From positions 11,794,585-11,858,584 of the forward strand of contig JANAVB010002199.1 of assembly GCA_029216955.1 (NCBI GenBank): a stretch of DNA of 64,000 nt, written 5' to 3'. Origin of the DNA: Iris pallida (taxonomy: Eukaryota; Streptophyta; Magnoliopsida; Asparagales; Iridaceae). The notes below the pieces were generated by a model. It did no database searches, was not told the DNA's origin, and saw only the letters and a list, made by a program, of their open reading frames with translations. The position numbers were made by a program, and so were the translations under genes. Shown piece after piece: positions 1 through 12,485 of the stretch (its first letter is position 1; each line of letters starts with the position of its first letter).

Positions 1-2328
1 AGCAATAGTAGGAATAAGTCAGCCCACAGGCCCCCATCCTAAGCAATCCTATATCCCAGCCTAACTAAAACACCCCCACCCCTCTCGGTTTCAGCCCAAA
101 CCATTCCCGACCCCTGTATAATCAACAGCGCCAAATAGATAGCAGCGATAGGATCAGAGCAGGGGAAACCATCAAACCCTAAGCGAAATACGAGAACGCC
201 GACCCCAACCCAGGAGGCCGCACGCGCCCCACTGCTGGACGGCCACCGCCGTCGACCAGCCCAGTCACGGCCAAGCCGCGCGAGCGCGCGCGCACGCGCG
301 CGAAACAGGGGCGAGAACAGCAGCACGGCAGTGCAGGCCCAACTTCGCGATCGAAGGGCACTCTCATTGCTCGATCGTTTTCCGAACTTTTTCTTCAGGT
401 ATGACCACAACCTATACCACTATTTTCCCTTCAATTACATTGTATCTAGATGCCCTAGGTTGTCGGCAAACCGACGCTAAACTCGACCGAAAACCTGTTC
501 GAAAAACAGGGTTTATACTGTCCAATCACCCAAGTTTGGCGATCGATCCCGATCGAACCAATACGATATTTGAAAAACTATTTGAACAATCATTTAGATA
601 ACCTAACCGAGATTAAAACTCATTAATTATTTTATTTTTGTAACCATTACTTTCTGTTTAAATTTAGGTTAAAGTTGATCAAAAACCTGTTTTGAAAATA
701 TCAAAAACGCTCCACACGACGTGCGTCACGCCAATCCGGACGACGTGGTCGCGTACCGAAAGGATCGAAAGCTGCATAACGGCTTCGTGGTCGTGTGGGC
801 TTTGACGGAATTCAAATTGGTCGCGTGTGCGCGACGAATTTGATACGTATCCGTCGAAATTCACCGTATCGTGCACGTTGCAAATTTCTCAATTACTTTG
901 TGCACGTTCGTCAGATCGAGACAAAACTTGTGCTAGCAGAACCGTATCATTTTTATGGTCCTGTATGCCAAGTTTGGTCCGATTCTGAGACCGTTGATAA
1001 AATCGTCGTTTTGCGGGCCCTACGGTCCCACTCAACGGGCGATTTTGTGCACGGCCCACCGGAATCCAACTTAGGACATACGGTTGGGTTCGTATCGGAA
1101 AACTGGATTCATAAACATGTAGTTTGATGACTTTAGAGACTGTTGACCCCGGCATGCTTTTCGGTGCAAAGCGGGTCCAACGGCGGACATCGTTTTTGTT
1201 CAAAATTACCGTTTTGCCCCTGTGTCCAGAATTGGACGTAAGGACAGGCAATCCTAGCTAATTGGACTATTCTGAGATCATTGGTATTGTTTATTTCAGC
1301 TTCCGGGGACTGTTGTACGGGTTTTGACTATAGTGGCACATTGAGTAGTTCACATTGTCGGTTTCACCAGCAAAGGACCACAGGCGAGTAAAGTTTATTG
1401 TTTGCATTTCGATATTGATCTTTACTATATTTCATTGATTAGTCATTGGTTATGTGATTCTTTTATACTCTATTATAAATTATTGAGTCGGGAATGAGAA
1501 GTACCAAGGATGTGTGATCTGACCTTAGACCGTGTAGACCGTGTAGACCGTGTTGCATTTATTTCTTGTAGACCGTGTAGCCAGTGTTTTATTTACTTCA
1601 TGTAGACAGTAATTTATTTATTGCAAAGTAGACCGTGTAGACAGTGTTTATTATTGCATTTAAACTGTGTAGTTAGTGATTATTATTCTGTAGACAGTGT
1701 TTCTTTATTGCTATATTTCTGTAGACCGTGTAACTGTAGACCGTGTAACTGTAGACCGTGTAACTGTAGACCGTGTAACTGTAGACCGTGTAACTTAGAC
1801 CGTGTAGACCGTGTCGTATAATTATCCCGAGACCGATCACATATCAAAGGTACTTCTAATGGTGGAAAGTATATTGGTCTATTTTTACTATTGATTTTCT
1901 CACGGCTTTACTGTTATTTTCAAAACTCATGATTGATGCCTAACCTTTGTCTTATAGTCATTTTCTTTATTTGAAATTGCATTCAGTGAATTGTGCTCGT
2001 TCCATTCCTGACTGGAAACCAACATTTTCAGGTAGCCGTGGACTTACTTAGCGTGGGAGATACGGGGGCACTTGCAGACAAAAGCCTAGAGACTAGCTAG
2101 ATAGTTGATTTATAGTCATTCATTTTTTGTACAAGTTTATATTTTTCCTACGAATGTAAAACTTATGATCATTGTAAATTAAATTAATTTTTGTGAATGA
2201 GTATTATTTGTGATTCTGATCTTCATGGCCGTGACAGCGTTCTACCGCCGACACTGCGGCGTAGGCTGGCTTGGACACGTCTCGTATCCGTTAAAAAGGA
2301 AAAAAAAAAACGGGTGCGGGTCGTGACA
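1..2328 (+). mobile_element. 5' LTR of element C (left end outside window)
   Basis: This stretch is repeated almost unchanged at 6911-9208, and both copies end in GGGTGCGGGTCGTGACA. At 2329 the sequence leaves the repeat and enters a primer-binding-like stretch; in the second copy it enters unrelated DNA. That is the layout of a 5' and 3' LTR pair, not of a segmental duplication. The LTR holds a CG-rich alternating tract (about 270-310), a 15-bp tandem array (1719-1793) and a conserved 3' end. The first ~770 bp, judged from the 3' copy, lie off the window. Short open frames here (for example minus 39-410) are repeated in the other LTR and have no recognisable protein content. Confidence 0.85.
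1719..1793 (+). repeat. 15-bp tandem array, five units, in C 5' LTR
   Basis: Five head-to-tail copies of CTGTAGACCGTGTAA, embedded in a wider zone (about 1525-1815) of irregular TAGACCGTG words. The matching place in the 3' LTR (8630-8674) has only three units. There are no spacers, so it is not a CRISPR array. Confidence 0.93.
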
Positions 2329-2336
2329 AGTTTTTG

Positions 2337-2352
2337 TGGTGGCCCATGCAGG
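2337..2352 (+). other. Candidate primer-binding site of element C
   Basis: Eight bases after the LTR end comes TGGTGGCCCATGCAGG. The same 16 bases follow the LTR in A (10313) and B (41660). It starts with TGG, as needed to pair with a tRNA CCA end. I cannot name the tRNA from memory. Confidence 0.55.
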
Positions 2353-5300
2353 TCAGTCTTTGCAAATAATGCGAACTCGTGATAGTACTTAAGTTAGTCG
2401 TACTATTGCGAGCCTGCGACTGGAAATGCTCATTCACGAATTAGAAATTAATTTAATTTACGAGAATGACTAGGACTAGGAGTCCCTTATACAAGTTTAC
2501 CGATGGGTAGTCTAGGCCATGCAACTTAGATAAAGAGTTAGTAATTTTGATAGTTGTCAGATCCCCATAGTTACATTATTGTCTCTTGATAGGACGATAT
2601 GATCCAATGTGGATAGATTATTCCCTTGGTAAGGCAGGGCTTCATAGAATTAATGATCTAGCCTTGATAGATTATTCAATTCATTCTCTTGCCTCCTTGG
2701 ATATCGTCACCATATCTTAGTCTGGATTGTCTATTTAAAATCCTATTTTGCCGTAAGGGAATAGTTTATAATTCCTGATTCGGTTATTCAAATACGAATC
2801 TCGAGGTAGATTGATCCAAAAATTTTCTTCCATGGTTCGAATACACATGAAAGAGATACCAGAATATTTGTAGTTCTTTGTCTTCAGTTTGTTCCTTCCT
2901 GTGCAATCTATTATTTAAAGATTGTGACTGATAGGACAAATATTTATGCCTTATTTCATAGTCAACTTGTTCGAATCTCTACAAGCTCAGAGATTTATTT
3001 ACAGATATAGTTACGAGAATGTTAGTTAACTCATACTGGCAGGGCAGCAGCGCACTGTCGCCATTTATTTAAATTTAGGAGACTATGGATTCACTGTAGC
3101 CAGCAGCGCACTGGCGAGACCTAACCCCTAGAAGTGAAATTGGTTTAAGAAAATATAGGTAATGGGATATTGCCAAAACTATGGCTAGAGGTCCTCTTTG
3201 ACCGTAATCCTTGTGTCAATATAAGGTAGAGTATCGAATAGCATAGCACCCTGAAATCACGAATCCAAGGGTTTACCACAGCTCGAGTATACGGGCGAGG
3301 CGTAACTCTCGGTGAAATGACTTCAAACGTGATTACAGGTTTAGGATAATATGGAGGATAGGACAATGCCATGTATGTCCCATAAGATCCAAAGCCAATA
3401 TTAGTAAAAGTTTTGCAAGTTGGGTAGCACATCTTCCGATCTAGCATTCCGTGGTCCTTGTGACCTATTGACGAGGTAATTGACCGACACTAATAAGTTA
3501 CCAAGAATATAGAATCCAGAGTTCCATAACCCATTAGTTGACCAAGACCTTATGGACAGGAAGATTTTAGAAAGATTGTATAAGCAAGGACACCAGGTAA
3601 GTTTGTTTCTCTCTAAACTCGAACTACTTGTGCCTCTTTTCAAAAATCTCGCATATTGTATTCGACTATCTTAACAAACACTGCTGTTACAGCTTAGTTT
3701 TGCAAGCTCACTCTGTTCTCGAGCTTGATTTGAGACATATGTTTAGTGGGGACGCCTACTAACTTATGGTCAAATCAGAATCAGCGTATTATGGTCTGAT
3801 CAACCATGATGCTTTGGTTCGCTCTTTGTTTAATTACACTACGTGGATTGAGATATAGATGTCTCTAGGATCTCGTCCACGACTGCTTTAACAATTCCTT
3901 TTGAATTATACATTCGCCCTTGAATCACGTAATTGTATTCTATAACATCTTTCTTGAACTCCTTATTGTGTTTGTCTTTCACTAATTGGAAAGACGAAAG
4001 CTCGTAATTGATAGATAGATACCTAGTATTCCCACGACCATGATGGTCGTATACGCAAGTGTAGCTACCATCGGCCAGCCCTGTGACTAGAACCTTGCTT
4101 TAAGTGGCTCATCCTCTCTGCGACACTAAACCTACTATCTTGATCTTCTAGTCATTGGAGTCCGAGAATGATTAAGATCGTTCCCTTTGACCAAATGCCA
4201 ACCTAGGAGACTGCCTATTCTCAAGAGACCAAGTGTTGTGAGCTTATAATCATTTGTTTGAAGCTTGGTTTAATTAGAACCCTTGTGACAATAGTCTGAC
4301 AGGTTTGACACAAATAGAAATACAGGACTCAGTTGTTAGAAATCTTTTCATGAGATGTACCTTAGAGTTGGCTACCCCATCGATAACTCTTGTATACTGT
4401 GGACGAGTAGTTCATTCTATTTTTTCGACCATGTGACATCGTACACAACCGTTTCCCATTTATTGGAGAACGATCCTTGACTTGACTTAAATCTACCGTA
4501 TTCCGTTACGTCGTGTCTTATTCTTATTTAACAAGAGTCAAGGCACCATATCCGAACTTTGAAATCCCTCCAACCACATAATTTCTAAAAATCCTATCCT
4601 AGCTTCTAAGGTGGGTAGACTGTAAGCCTCCTACAGTTTTAGGATATACGAAGATCACCGATTGATTAGAACAAATTTTTATTAGAATGATAGTGCCTAT
4701 GGACTCCCACTTTCCATCGAGATCATTTTGTCCCCGATCGTGTCATTAATATTCGGAGCACGAGACCAGCTATTACCTCCCAACAAATTTCATATGCAAG
4801 ATCTAGACGAGTCCTCCTTCATCTAGGTATATCATGTCCCACTCAAACCCGTCCCCTTGTACCCTATTTTCATGGTACGACTTCCAGGTAAAAAGGACTA
4901 GTTATATCCCTTACCATAATAACGGTATATTTTTCGACTTTCACTAGAGCCTCAACCTTGACTCAGTACATTCGACCCAATATATGGTTGTGATCTACTC
5001 AAAGCCCACTACGCACATGTCACCAGTGTACCAACCAATTGAGGCCTCATGTGCTACTTAAACACAAAAGTCTCGGAAGGTGCATTGTTGGGCTTATGGA
5101 CCTAGCTAACCAACCTGACGAGCAACTAGCTCAACTCCTCGGACAGAAACCTATTCCAGGCCATCCTAATCTAGTAGAAATAGTTTATCTTGGGATCTTG
5201 TTCAGTCCAAATAGATTGAGACCCAAGGTTCATCCAACCAACGAGTGATATCCAAAATAGGAAACCCATTAAGGCCAGTAAAACCTCTCCAGACAAACCC

Positions 5301-6094
5301 CCATAGTTGGTCTATAAGATCGAACTTTCTGAAATAGGTACCTATACCCAGTATGTTGTCTTCCCTTCTTAGAATGTGAAGTCATTCGTAACCCTTATCC
5401 CATCTACCTGGAAGTCGTGATACGATTTTGTATTGCATTTATATCCCTTGCTCGTGTGTTTAAATAACCACGAAAAAGATTACAATCTTGATTTCTCGAA
5501 TTCCGTTTCGTTGTGGAACCTTGTTTAGAACTTCGAGAATGAAACTTCTGTATTACACGGAATGCCAGCTCCTATAAGAAATGTAGGGTTCTTCGATTTA
5601 GAAAGTGACTGGACTAGAGTAGCCTAATCTAACAAATAAGTCAATGGTTCATAGATTTCTTTTATCTGCAACATTGGATACTCTCTACCGCTCTTGAAAC
5701 CTCATTTTTTTTTCTCTCTCGATTGTTCTTCCTTATCCTCCTGTCCTTCCTATTGTAGAGTGACGAATGGTCATGCTTATTAGAATTTAGCAAGACTTCG
5801 TAGCTACTTGTGTAAATTTGTTTGCATGTTAGATTTTTGGGTTGTTAGATAGATAGGAAAGGATTATAGATGCGATAAGCAGTAGATATCGATTGGTAGA
5901 AACTTTAGCAATTAGTTGGACGAGTAATGTTTTAGCAACATGTGTTTTGAGGGAGTAGTGTGACCAAAGGTGGGTAGAAGTCGTCAAGAAATTACAGTTT
6001 CAAATGACCGCGAGAATAGATGATAACCAATGGAAACCGCATTCTGTCATAGAGGATGGTCTCTTCCCTTAAATTTCGAGGACGGAATTATTTT

Positions 6095-6108
6095 AAGGTG
6101 GGTAGATT
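6095..6108 (+). other. Polypurine tract of element C
   Basis: AAGGTGGGTAGATT sits directly before the 3' LTR start TGTAGC. The same arrangement, preceded by TTTCGAGGACG-like sequence, occurs at 13072-13085 (A) and 46671-46684 (B). This ties C to the A/B family replication machinery. Confidence 0.75.
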
Positions 6109-6446
6109 TGTAGCTTCCCTCCCCAAAAATTTAGAAATAATTTACTATTATTTATTTTTTTCATTAAATAGAATCATTGGTTATTACTAGCTTTAATATA
6201 ACTGATTTATAGAGCTTTTTATATGTATTGGGATTTTATGTCGATTAAGGTATATTAAATATTTTAGATAAATTTTAAGAGGGTATATTGTATACTTTAT
6301 TTATTACAAATAATTATCAACGAATTTTTTATTATGAATATACACATTCATGTATATATAAATATAGATAATCTATATTAGTTAATCTATATTATTTATT
6401 ATATAGATAATCTATACCAGTTATTATAAATATAGTTAATCTATTA

Positions 6447-6602
6447 GTGATTATATATATATTGAGGGTATACATGGGTATATGCAAGTTTATATATAAA
6501 TATATATATACTATATACGTGTATGCGTATGGAAATACAAATATTGATATTATAGGTTTGTTTGTATATATATATATATATATAAATATTAGACATATAT
6601 GG

Positions 6603-6633
<31 letters not shown>

Positions 6634-6800
6634 GTGGGTATCTATAATATATATATACAAGTATATGTGAATGTGTATGAGAATACGCATATAGGTAGAG
6701 TGTATATAAATATATGTATATTAAATATATATATATATGTTTGTGTAAATATATAAATGTATATTATATATATAGGCATTTATATATATATATAAGGATT
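6447..6800. repeat. TA-rich microsatellite tract in C 3' LTR
   Basis: Runs of (TA)n broken by short words such as GTGTAT. An open frame on the plus strand (6447-6647) is just the translation of this simple repeat. Confidence 0.9.
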
Positions 6801-8629
6801 ATGAGTTTATAAACCAAAACTGGCATGATAGAGTAATCTGGTATACTAGCAACCAAGCCTTCCAATTTAGCCCAGCCCGAGCCTCCTTTACCCAAAGGAG
6901 TATTAACAGCAGCAATAGTAGGAATAAGTCAGCCCACAGGCCCCCATCCTAAGCAATCCTATATCCCAGCCTAACTAAAACACCCCCACCCCTCTCGGTT
7001 TCAGCCCAAACCATTCCTGACCCCTGTATAATCAACATCGCCATATAGATAGCAGTGATAGGATCAGAGCAGGGGAAACCATCAAACGCTAAGCGAAATA
7101 CGAGAACGCCGACCCCAACCCAGGAGGCCGCGCGCGCCCCACTGCTGGACGGCCACCGCCGTCGACCAGCCCAGTCACGGCCAGGCCGCGCGAGCGCGCG
7201 CGCACGCGCGCGAAACAGGGGCGAGAACAGCAGCACGGCAGTGCAGGCCCAACTTCGCGATCGAAGTGCACTCTCATTGCTCGATCGTTTTTCGAACTTT
7301 TTCTTCTGGTATGACCACAACCTATACCACTATTTTTCCCTTCAATTACATTGTATCTAGATGCCCTAGGTTGTCGGCAAACCAATGCTAAACTCGACCG
7401 AAAACCTGTTCGAAAAACAGGGTTTATACTGTCCAATCACCCAAGTTTGGCGATCTATCCCGATCGATCCAATACGATATTTGAAAAACTATTTGAACAA
7501 TCATTTAGACAACCTAACCGAGATTAAAACTCATTAATTATTTTATTTTTGTAACCATTACTTTCTGTTTAAATTTAGGTTAAAGTTGATCAAAAACCTG
7601 TTTTGAAAATATCAAAAACGCTCCACACGACGTGCGTCACGCCAATCCGGACGACGTGGTCGCGTACCGAAAGGATCAAAAGCTGCATAACGGCTTCGTG
7701 GTCGTGTGGGCTTTGACTGAATTCAAATTGGTCGCGTGTGCGCGACAAATTTGATGCGTATCCGTCGAAATTCACCGTATCGTGTACGTTGCAAATTTCT
7801 CAATTACTTTATGCACGTTCGTCAGATCGAGACAAAACTTGTGCCAGCAGAACCGTATCATTTTTCTGGTCCTGTATGCCAAGTTTGGTCCGATTCTGAG
7901 ACCGTTGATAAAATCGTCGTTTTACGGGCCCTAGGGTCCCACTCAACGGGCGATTTTGTGCACGGCCCACCGGAATCCAACTTAGGACATACGGTTGGGT
8001 TCGTATTGGAAAACTGGATTCGTAGACATGTAGTTTGACGACTTTAGAGACTGTTGACCCCGGCACGCTTTTCGGTGCAAAGCGGGTCCAACGGCGGACA
8101 TCGTTTTTGTCCGAAATTACCGTTTTACTCCTATGTCCAGAATTGGACGTAAGGACAGGCAATCCTAGCTAATTGGACTATTCTGAGATCATTGGTATTG
8201 TTTATTTCAGCTTCCGGGGACTGTTGTACAGGTTTTGACTATAGTGGCACATTGAGTAGTTCAGATTGTCGGTTTCACCAGCAAAGGACCGCAGGCGAGT
8301 ACAGTTTATTGTTTGCATTTCGATATTGATCTTTACTATATTTCATTGATTAGTCATTGGTTATGTGATTCTTTTATACTCTATTATAAATTATTGAGTC
8401 GGGAATGAGAAGTACCAAGGATGTGTGATCTGACCTTAGACCGTGTAGACCGTGTAGACCGTATTGCATTTATTTCTTGTAGACCGTGTAGCCAGTGTTT
8501 TATTTACTTCTTGTAGACAGTAATTTATTTATTGCAAAGTAGACCGTGTAGACAGTGTTTATTATTGCATTTAAACTGTGTAGTTAGTGATTATTATTCT
8601 GTAGACAGTGTTTCTTTATTGCTATATTT

Positions 8630-8674
8630 CTGTAGACCGTGTAACTGTAGACCGTGTAACTGTAGACCGTGTAA
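8630..8674 (+). repeat. 15-bp tandem array, three units, in C 3' LTR
   Basis: Three copies of CTGTAGACCGTGTAA, against five in the 5' LTR. The 30-bp shortfall accounts for the change in offset between the two LTR copies (6910 at the left, 6880 at the right). Confidence 0.92.
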
Positions 8675-9208
8675 CTTAGACCGTGTAGACCGTGTCGCAT
8701 AATTGTCCCGAGACCGATCACATATCAAAGGTACTTCTAATGGTGGAAAGTATATTGGTCTATTTTTACTATTGATTTTCTCACGGCTTTACTGTTATTT
8801 TCAAAACTCATGATTGATGCCTAACCTTTGTCTTATAGTCATTTTCTTTATTTGAAATTGCATTCAGTGAATTGTGCTCGTTCCATTCCTGACTGGAAAC
8901 CAACATTTTCAGGTAGCCGTGGATTTACTTAGCGTGGGAGATACGGGGGCACTTGCAGACAAAAGCCTAGAGACTAGCTAGATAGTTGATTTATAGTCAT
9001 TCATTTTTTGTACAAGTTTATATTTTTCCTACAAATGTAAAACTTGTGATCATTGTAAATTAAATTAATTTTTGTGAATGAGTATTATTTGTGATTCTGA
9101 TCTTCATGGCCGTGACAGCGTTCTACCGCCGACACTGCGGCGTAGGCTGGCTTGGACACGTCTCGTATCCGTTAAAAAGGAAAAAAAAAATGGGTGCGGG
9201 TCGTGACA

Positions 9209-10303
9209 CACTACTCCTCGGACAGTATATATCCTTCAGATTCTCAAGATACAGGTGAGTACATTCTCTGATCATTTCATATCTTGTTTAGGATTATATT
9301 CCTGCTTTAGATTACTTTACATGATGCTGACACGTTGGTAACACGGATTAGTACTATATGGATCTTGTTGTGCGATGTTATCTCCTTAGCGGATACATCG
9401 GGTATTCATGTTCGTGTACTTTATCGCGAGCATCGTGTACTCCTTGTATTCATGATATTCGTGTACGAAACGTGTGAATCATGTTTAATCTTGTATTCAC
9501 ATGACCTTCGTGTACAATAACATAACTTAGCTAGATCCTTGTGTATTGATTGGGGCGGGGGAGTAGAAGTGGTTATGTAATCAATCCAATAGATTACTTA
9601 TGTACAAACCTCTGTAGATTACTCGTGTACAACATCATGCCGTTTACATAACCATCTTGTGCTTTGAATCACTAGCACTATTAGTTCTCTATATACTGTA
9701 GCTATTTACTTACAGTCTCTCTCTTTTTTTCATGTTATTTTCTTCAGTTTCCTGTATCTTACTCTCTAGCATGTTTATATTTCCTAACCTGTTATGATTT
9801 TGTTGAGATGTACTGTACTCGCTCCTATCCTGACTGGACCTGTTGAAAATTTTACAGTGAATGATGAGGCTCTGGTGTCTACCCACTATGGTGCAGCTTT
9901 AGACACTTGTGACTTGGACCCACTTACAGTAGAGGATCTACCACCAGTGGTCTACACTGCTAGCTTAGACTCTCATCTTATCTTCTTATTGATACATTAT
10001 TGTATATACTGGGAGTTTATTCATGAGATATTATTGGATATGTATTTATCTTAGACTTTACCTGGATTATTTTCTCGGTGGATTCATTCTGTTCTTATCT
10101 ATCTATCTATCTTTTATCATGCTCTACCTTAGATGTGATTGAGGCTGTATTTGTTATGTCACCTCCATTCGGAGTGTATATACTGTACAGGTACCCTTAT
10201 ATTGTTAGATATTAACCTAGGACAGTGTTCTACCACCGATACTGAGGCGTAGGCTGGGCGTTGTTACGTACTCGTACCCTCACAGTGGGTGCGGGTCGTG
10301 ACA
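9209..10303 (+). mobile_element. 3' portion of the 5' LTR of chromovirus A
   Basis: Matches 37370-38444, the end of A's 3' LTR, including the start GAGTACATTCTCTGATC-like block, the TCTACC..CCGACACTG block and the terminal GGGTCGTGACA. The rest of this LTR is off the window to the left because element C (<1-9208) is inserted in it. Short plus-strand open frames (9335-9520, 9794-10054) are also present in the 3' LTR, as expected for LTR sequence. Confidence 0.85.
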
Positions 10304-10557
10304 CGTTTTTATTGGTGGCCCATGCAGGTCCTAGGTTGGAAATGTAGTGGTATTCAAACTAGAATATCGCTGCAGCCTGCAGTAGGAATTAGTATATATA
10401 TATATTTTTTGAAGGTACTCAATCACACTAGAAAAAACTCTTAATCAGATTTATTTTATCTAAATTTGCTGTTTATTGTCTTCCCTTGAGTATAAACTGT
10501 CCTCCTTTGAATTTTTACTTCATTCTCAGAAATTACTTCTTGTTTTGATCTGTCTTC

Positions 10558-10757
10558 ATGATGGTTATGGAGACGCGATCTCATCGCTCCGGTTCGGAGG
10601 ATACTATCGAGAGACTGGCCACCTCTCATCCTGTTTATCAGAGCCTCGAGACCGCAGCTCCTGTTGTGCCGACTCAGGTTGGCATTTCTGCTACATTAGA
10701 GGTGTACCTCTGTCTGTACAGAAACTTTTTCCCGCATTCCCAATTTCTTTCAGCACC
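10558..10757 (+). pseudogene. Gag N-terminal remnant of chromovirus A
   Basis: The frame starting at 10558 (METRSH..ERLATSHP..VPTQV) aligns by eye with the gag start of element B at 41897 (METGS..ERSATSRS..VPAQV). After about 10720 the match jumps to the protease leader ([13 protein letters not shown], followed by AFAMVAED). About 1.1 kb has therefore been lost, including the capsid region and the CCHC knuckles. The gag product was a structural protein of the retrotransposon particle; this remnant cannot make one. Confidence 0.75.
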
Positions 10758-10798
10758 AACAGCAGGCACGAGGTAGACAGCAGGGGCAAGCTTTCGCC

Positions 10799-11900
10799 AT
10801 GGTGGCTGAGGACGTAGAGGCCGTAGGGGAGTTGAAAGCAGGTTCGGTTCTTTTCGACTCCCTTCCAGCAATTGCACTCTTTGATTTCGGGGCTTCCCAC
10901 AGCTTTGTGTCAGTATCGTATGCTATTAGACACAGTCTGGTTTCTGAACCATTTCCTAGGACATGCAAGATCATGACCGGGGGTGGGGTCATCCTCATGA
11001 GTGATGTTTGCAGAGGGTGGAGCGTCATATTGGAAGGCCGAGAGTTGGGAGTGTGTTTACTCGTCATGCTACTACCGAACTACGATATTGTATTAGGTAT
11101 GGACTGGCTGAGTAGACACCACGCCCGTATTGATTGCCGAGGGGGTAGAGTTTTGTTCGGGGCGCCAGGAGAGCCAGAGTTTGAGTACACCCGACGGCAG
11201 GCAGAGCAGGATGGCAGAGTCTTCTGTGGAGTTTCAGTTGAGGAGCAGGTGGCTCCGCATCCCTTGATCGCAGAGTTTATGGACGTATTTTCAGAGGAGT
11301 TGCCAGGGCTTCCACCGGACAGGGATGTAGAGTTCTCGATAGACTTGGTTCCCGGTGCGGAACCGATTTCTCAGCATGTTTATCGAGTGAACAACAGTAA
11401 ATTGGTAGAGCTGAAGAAGCAGGTAGATGAGCTGCAGGACAAGGGCTTCATCCGATCGAGTTCTTCACCTTGGGGTGCACCGGTACTCTTCGTACCCAAG
11501 AAGGATGGGTCGGTACAGATGTGTATCGACTACAGGGCACTTAACAACATGATGATTAAGAACAGATACCCACTGCCGCGGATCGATGATCTCTTTGATC
11601 AGTTGAACGGAGCTCGGGTGTTCTCCAAGATTGATTTGAGGTCAGGTTATTACCAGGTGAAGGTGAAGAGGGAGGATATTCCCAAGACCGCTTTCAGGAT
11701 GCGGTACGGGCAGTTTGAGTTTTTGGTTATGCCATTTGGGCTGACCAATGCACCAGCAGTGTTTATGAACCTAATGAACAAGGTGTTCCACCAGTACTTG
11801 GACAAGTTCGTGGTGGTATTCATTGATGATATCCTGGTGTATTCTAAGACAGAGGAAGAGCACGAGGAGCACTTGAGAGTGGTTCTAGAGACACTCAGAG
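10799..11900 (+). pseudogene. Protease and truncated reverse transcriptase of chromovirus A
   Basis: The frame is open but truncated. Near residue 30 is the aspartic protease active-site region, reading FDFGASHSF where B has FDSGASHSF, so the D-S/T-G triad is altered to D-F-G. RT follows, from about residue 155 ([15 protein letters not shown]). It has the fingers motif [25 protein letters not shown] and the catalytic FIDDILVYS near residue 340. After ETLR the sequence jumps to integrase and shifts frame, giving a short nonsense tail that ends at 11929. The product would have been the pol polyprotein. Deletion of the thumb, RNase H and integrase finger makes it non-functional. Confidence 0.88.
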
Positions 11901-12485
11901 GGAAAAGACGCGATTTGGGTCATCGTTGACAGGTTGACCAAATTGGCCCACTTCTTGCCATTCAAGGTGGGTACGTCTACAGAGAGGCTTGCGGAGTTGT
12001 ATATGAGGCAGATAGTCAGGATTCACGGAGTTCCCGTCAGCATTATCTCAGATCGGGATAGTCGCTTTACTTCCCATTTCTGGAGGAGTCTACAGACTAG
12101 TGTGGGCACTCAGCTCAAGTTTAGTACTGCATACCACCCCCAGACGGACGAACAATCAGAGAGGACTATTCAGACGCTTGAGGACATGCTGCGGACGTGC
12201 GTCCTAGATTTTGGAGGTTCCTGGAAGGATCATCTATATTTGGTAGAGTTTGCTTACAACAACAGTTATCAGGCCAGCATTGAGATGTCACTTTTTGAGG
12301 CTCTGTACGGGAGTAGGTGTCGTACACCCTTATCTTGGGATGATGTTGGAGAGCGAGCTTTACTGGGACCAGAGATGGTTGTTGACGCAGCCGAGAAGGT
12401 GAAGCTCATCAGGGACACACTTCGCGTGGCGCAGGACAGACATCGGCACTGGGCCGATAGCCACCGGAGGCCGTTGGAGTTTGAG
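11901..12485 (+). pseudogene. Integrase core of chromovirus A
   Basis: The region encodes the DDE core without its N-terminal HHCC finger. A first Asp in [14 protein letters not shown] context is followed by a second in [11 protein letters not shown] and the Glu in EQSERTIQTLEDML, then VEFAYNNSYQ and PLEFE. The upstream catalytic Asp (MDFISGL in B) was lost with the deletion. The frame ends at a junction that matches the intron donor position in element B. Confidence 0.85.

Larger units (their letters stand above)
2329..6108 (+). mobile_element. Internal region of non-autonomous LTR element C (LARD-like)
   Basis: This 3.8-kb region lies between the two LTRs of element C. It opens with a stretch shared with chromoviruses A and B and ends with the same 3' untranslated sequence and purine tract they use. 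Between those ends I find no gag, protease, RT, RNase H or integrase motif on either strand. The longest open frames (minus 3145-3447 and 3401-3643, plus 5039-5248) resemble nothing I recognise. The simplest reading is a large retrotransposon derivative (LARD) mobilised in trans by an autonomous relative. Coding sequence decayed beyond recognition cannot be fully excluded. Confidence 0.7.
6109..9208 (+). mobile_element. 3' LTR of element C
   Basis: Complete LTR of 3,100 bp, from TGTAGC to GTGACA. Its first 800 bp are AT-rich with TA microsatellites (about 6300-6800); from 6911 it matches 1-2328. It ends inside sequence that continues as the 5' LTR of chromovirus A, so C is nested in A. The right flank is CACTA; the left target copy is off the window. 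Confidence 0.85.

Noticed and set aside
39..410. Minus-strand open frame of 123 codons (and its twin at 6949-7320)
   Set aside because: Both copies lie in LTRs of element C, are Arg/Ala low-complexity from CG-rich DNA, and have no recognisable domain. Conservation is explained by LTR identity at insertion.
1525..1815. CRISPR-like short direct repeats
   Set aside because: Units are contiguous or irregularly spaced without unique spacers, and the sequence is plant retrotransposon LTR.
5039..5248. Possible small gene in element C
   Set aside because: 69 codons, no motif, no supporting promoter or copy; expected by chance in 3.8 kb.
1..9208. Segmental duplication of a 2.3-kb block
   Set aside because: The copies begin inside and end exactly at LTR borders with a primer-site-like stretch after the first and a purine tract before the second; they are a LTR pair.
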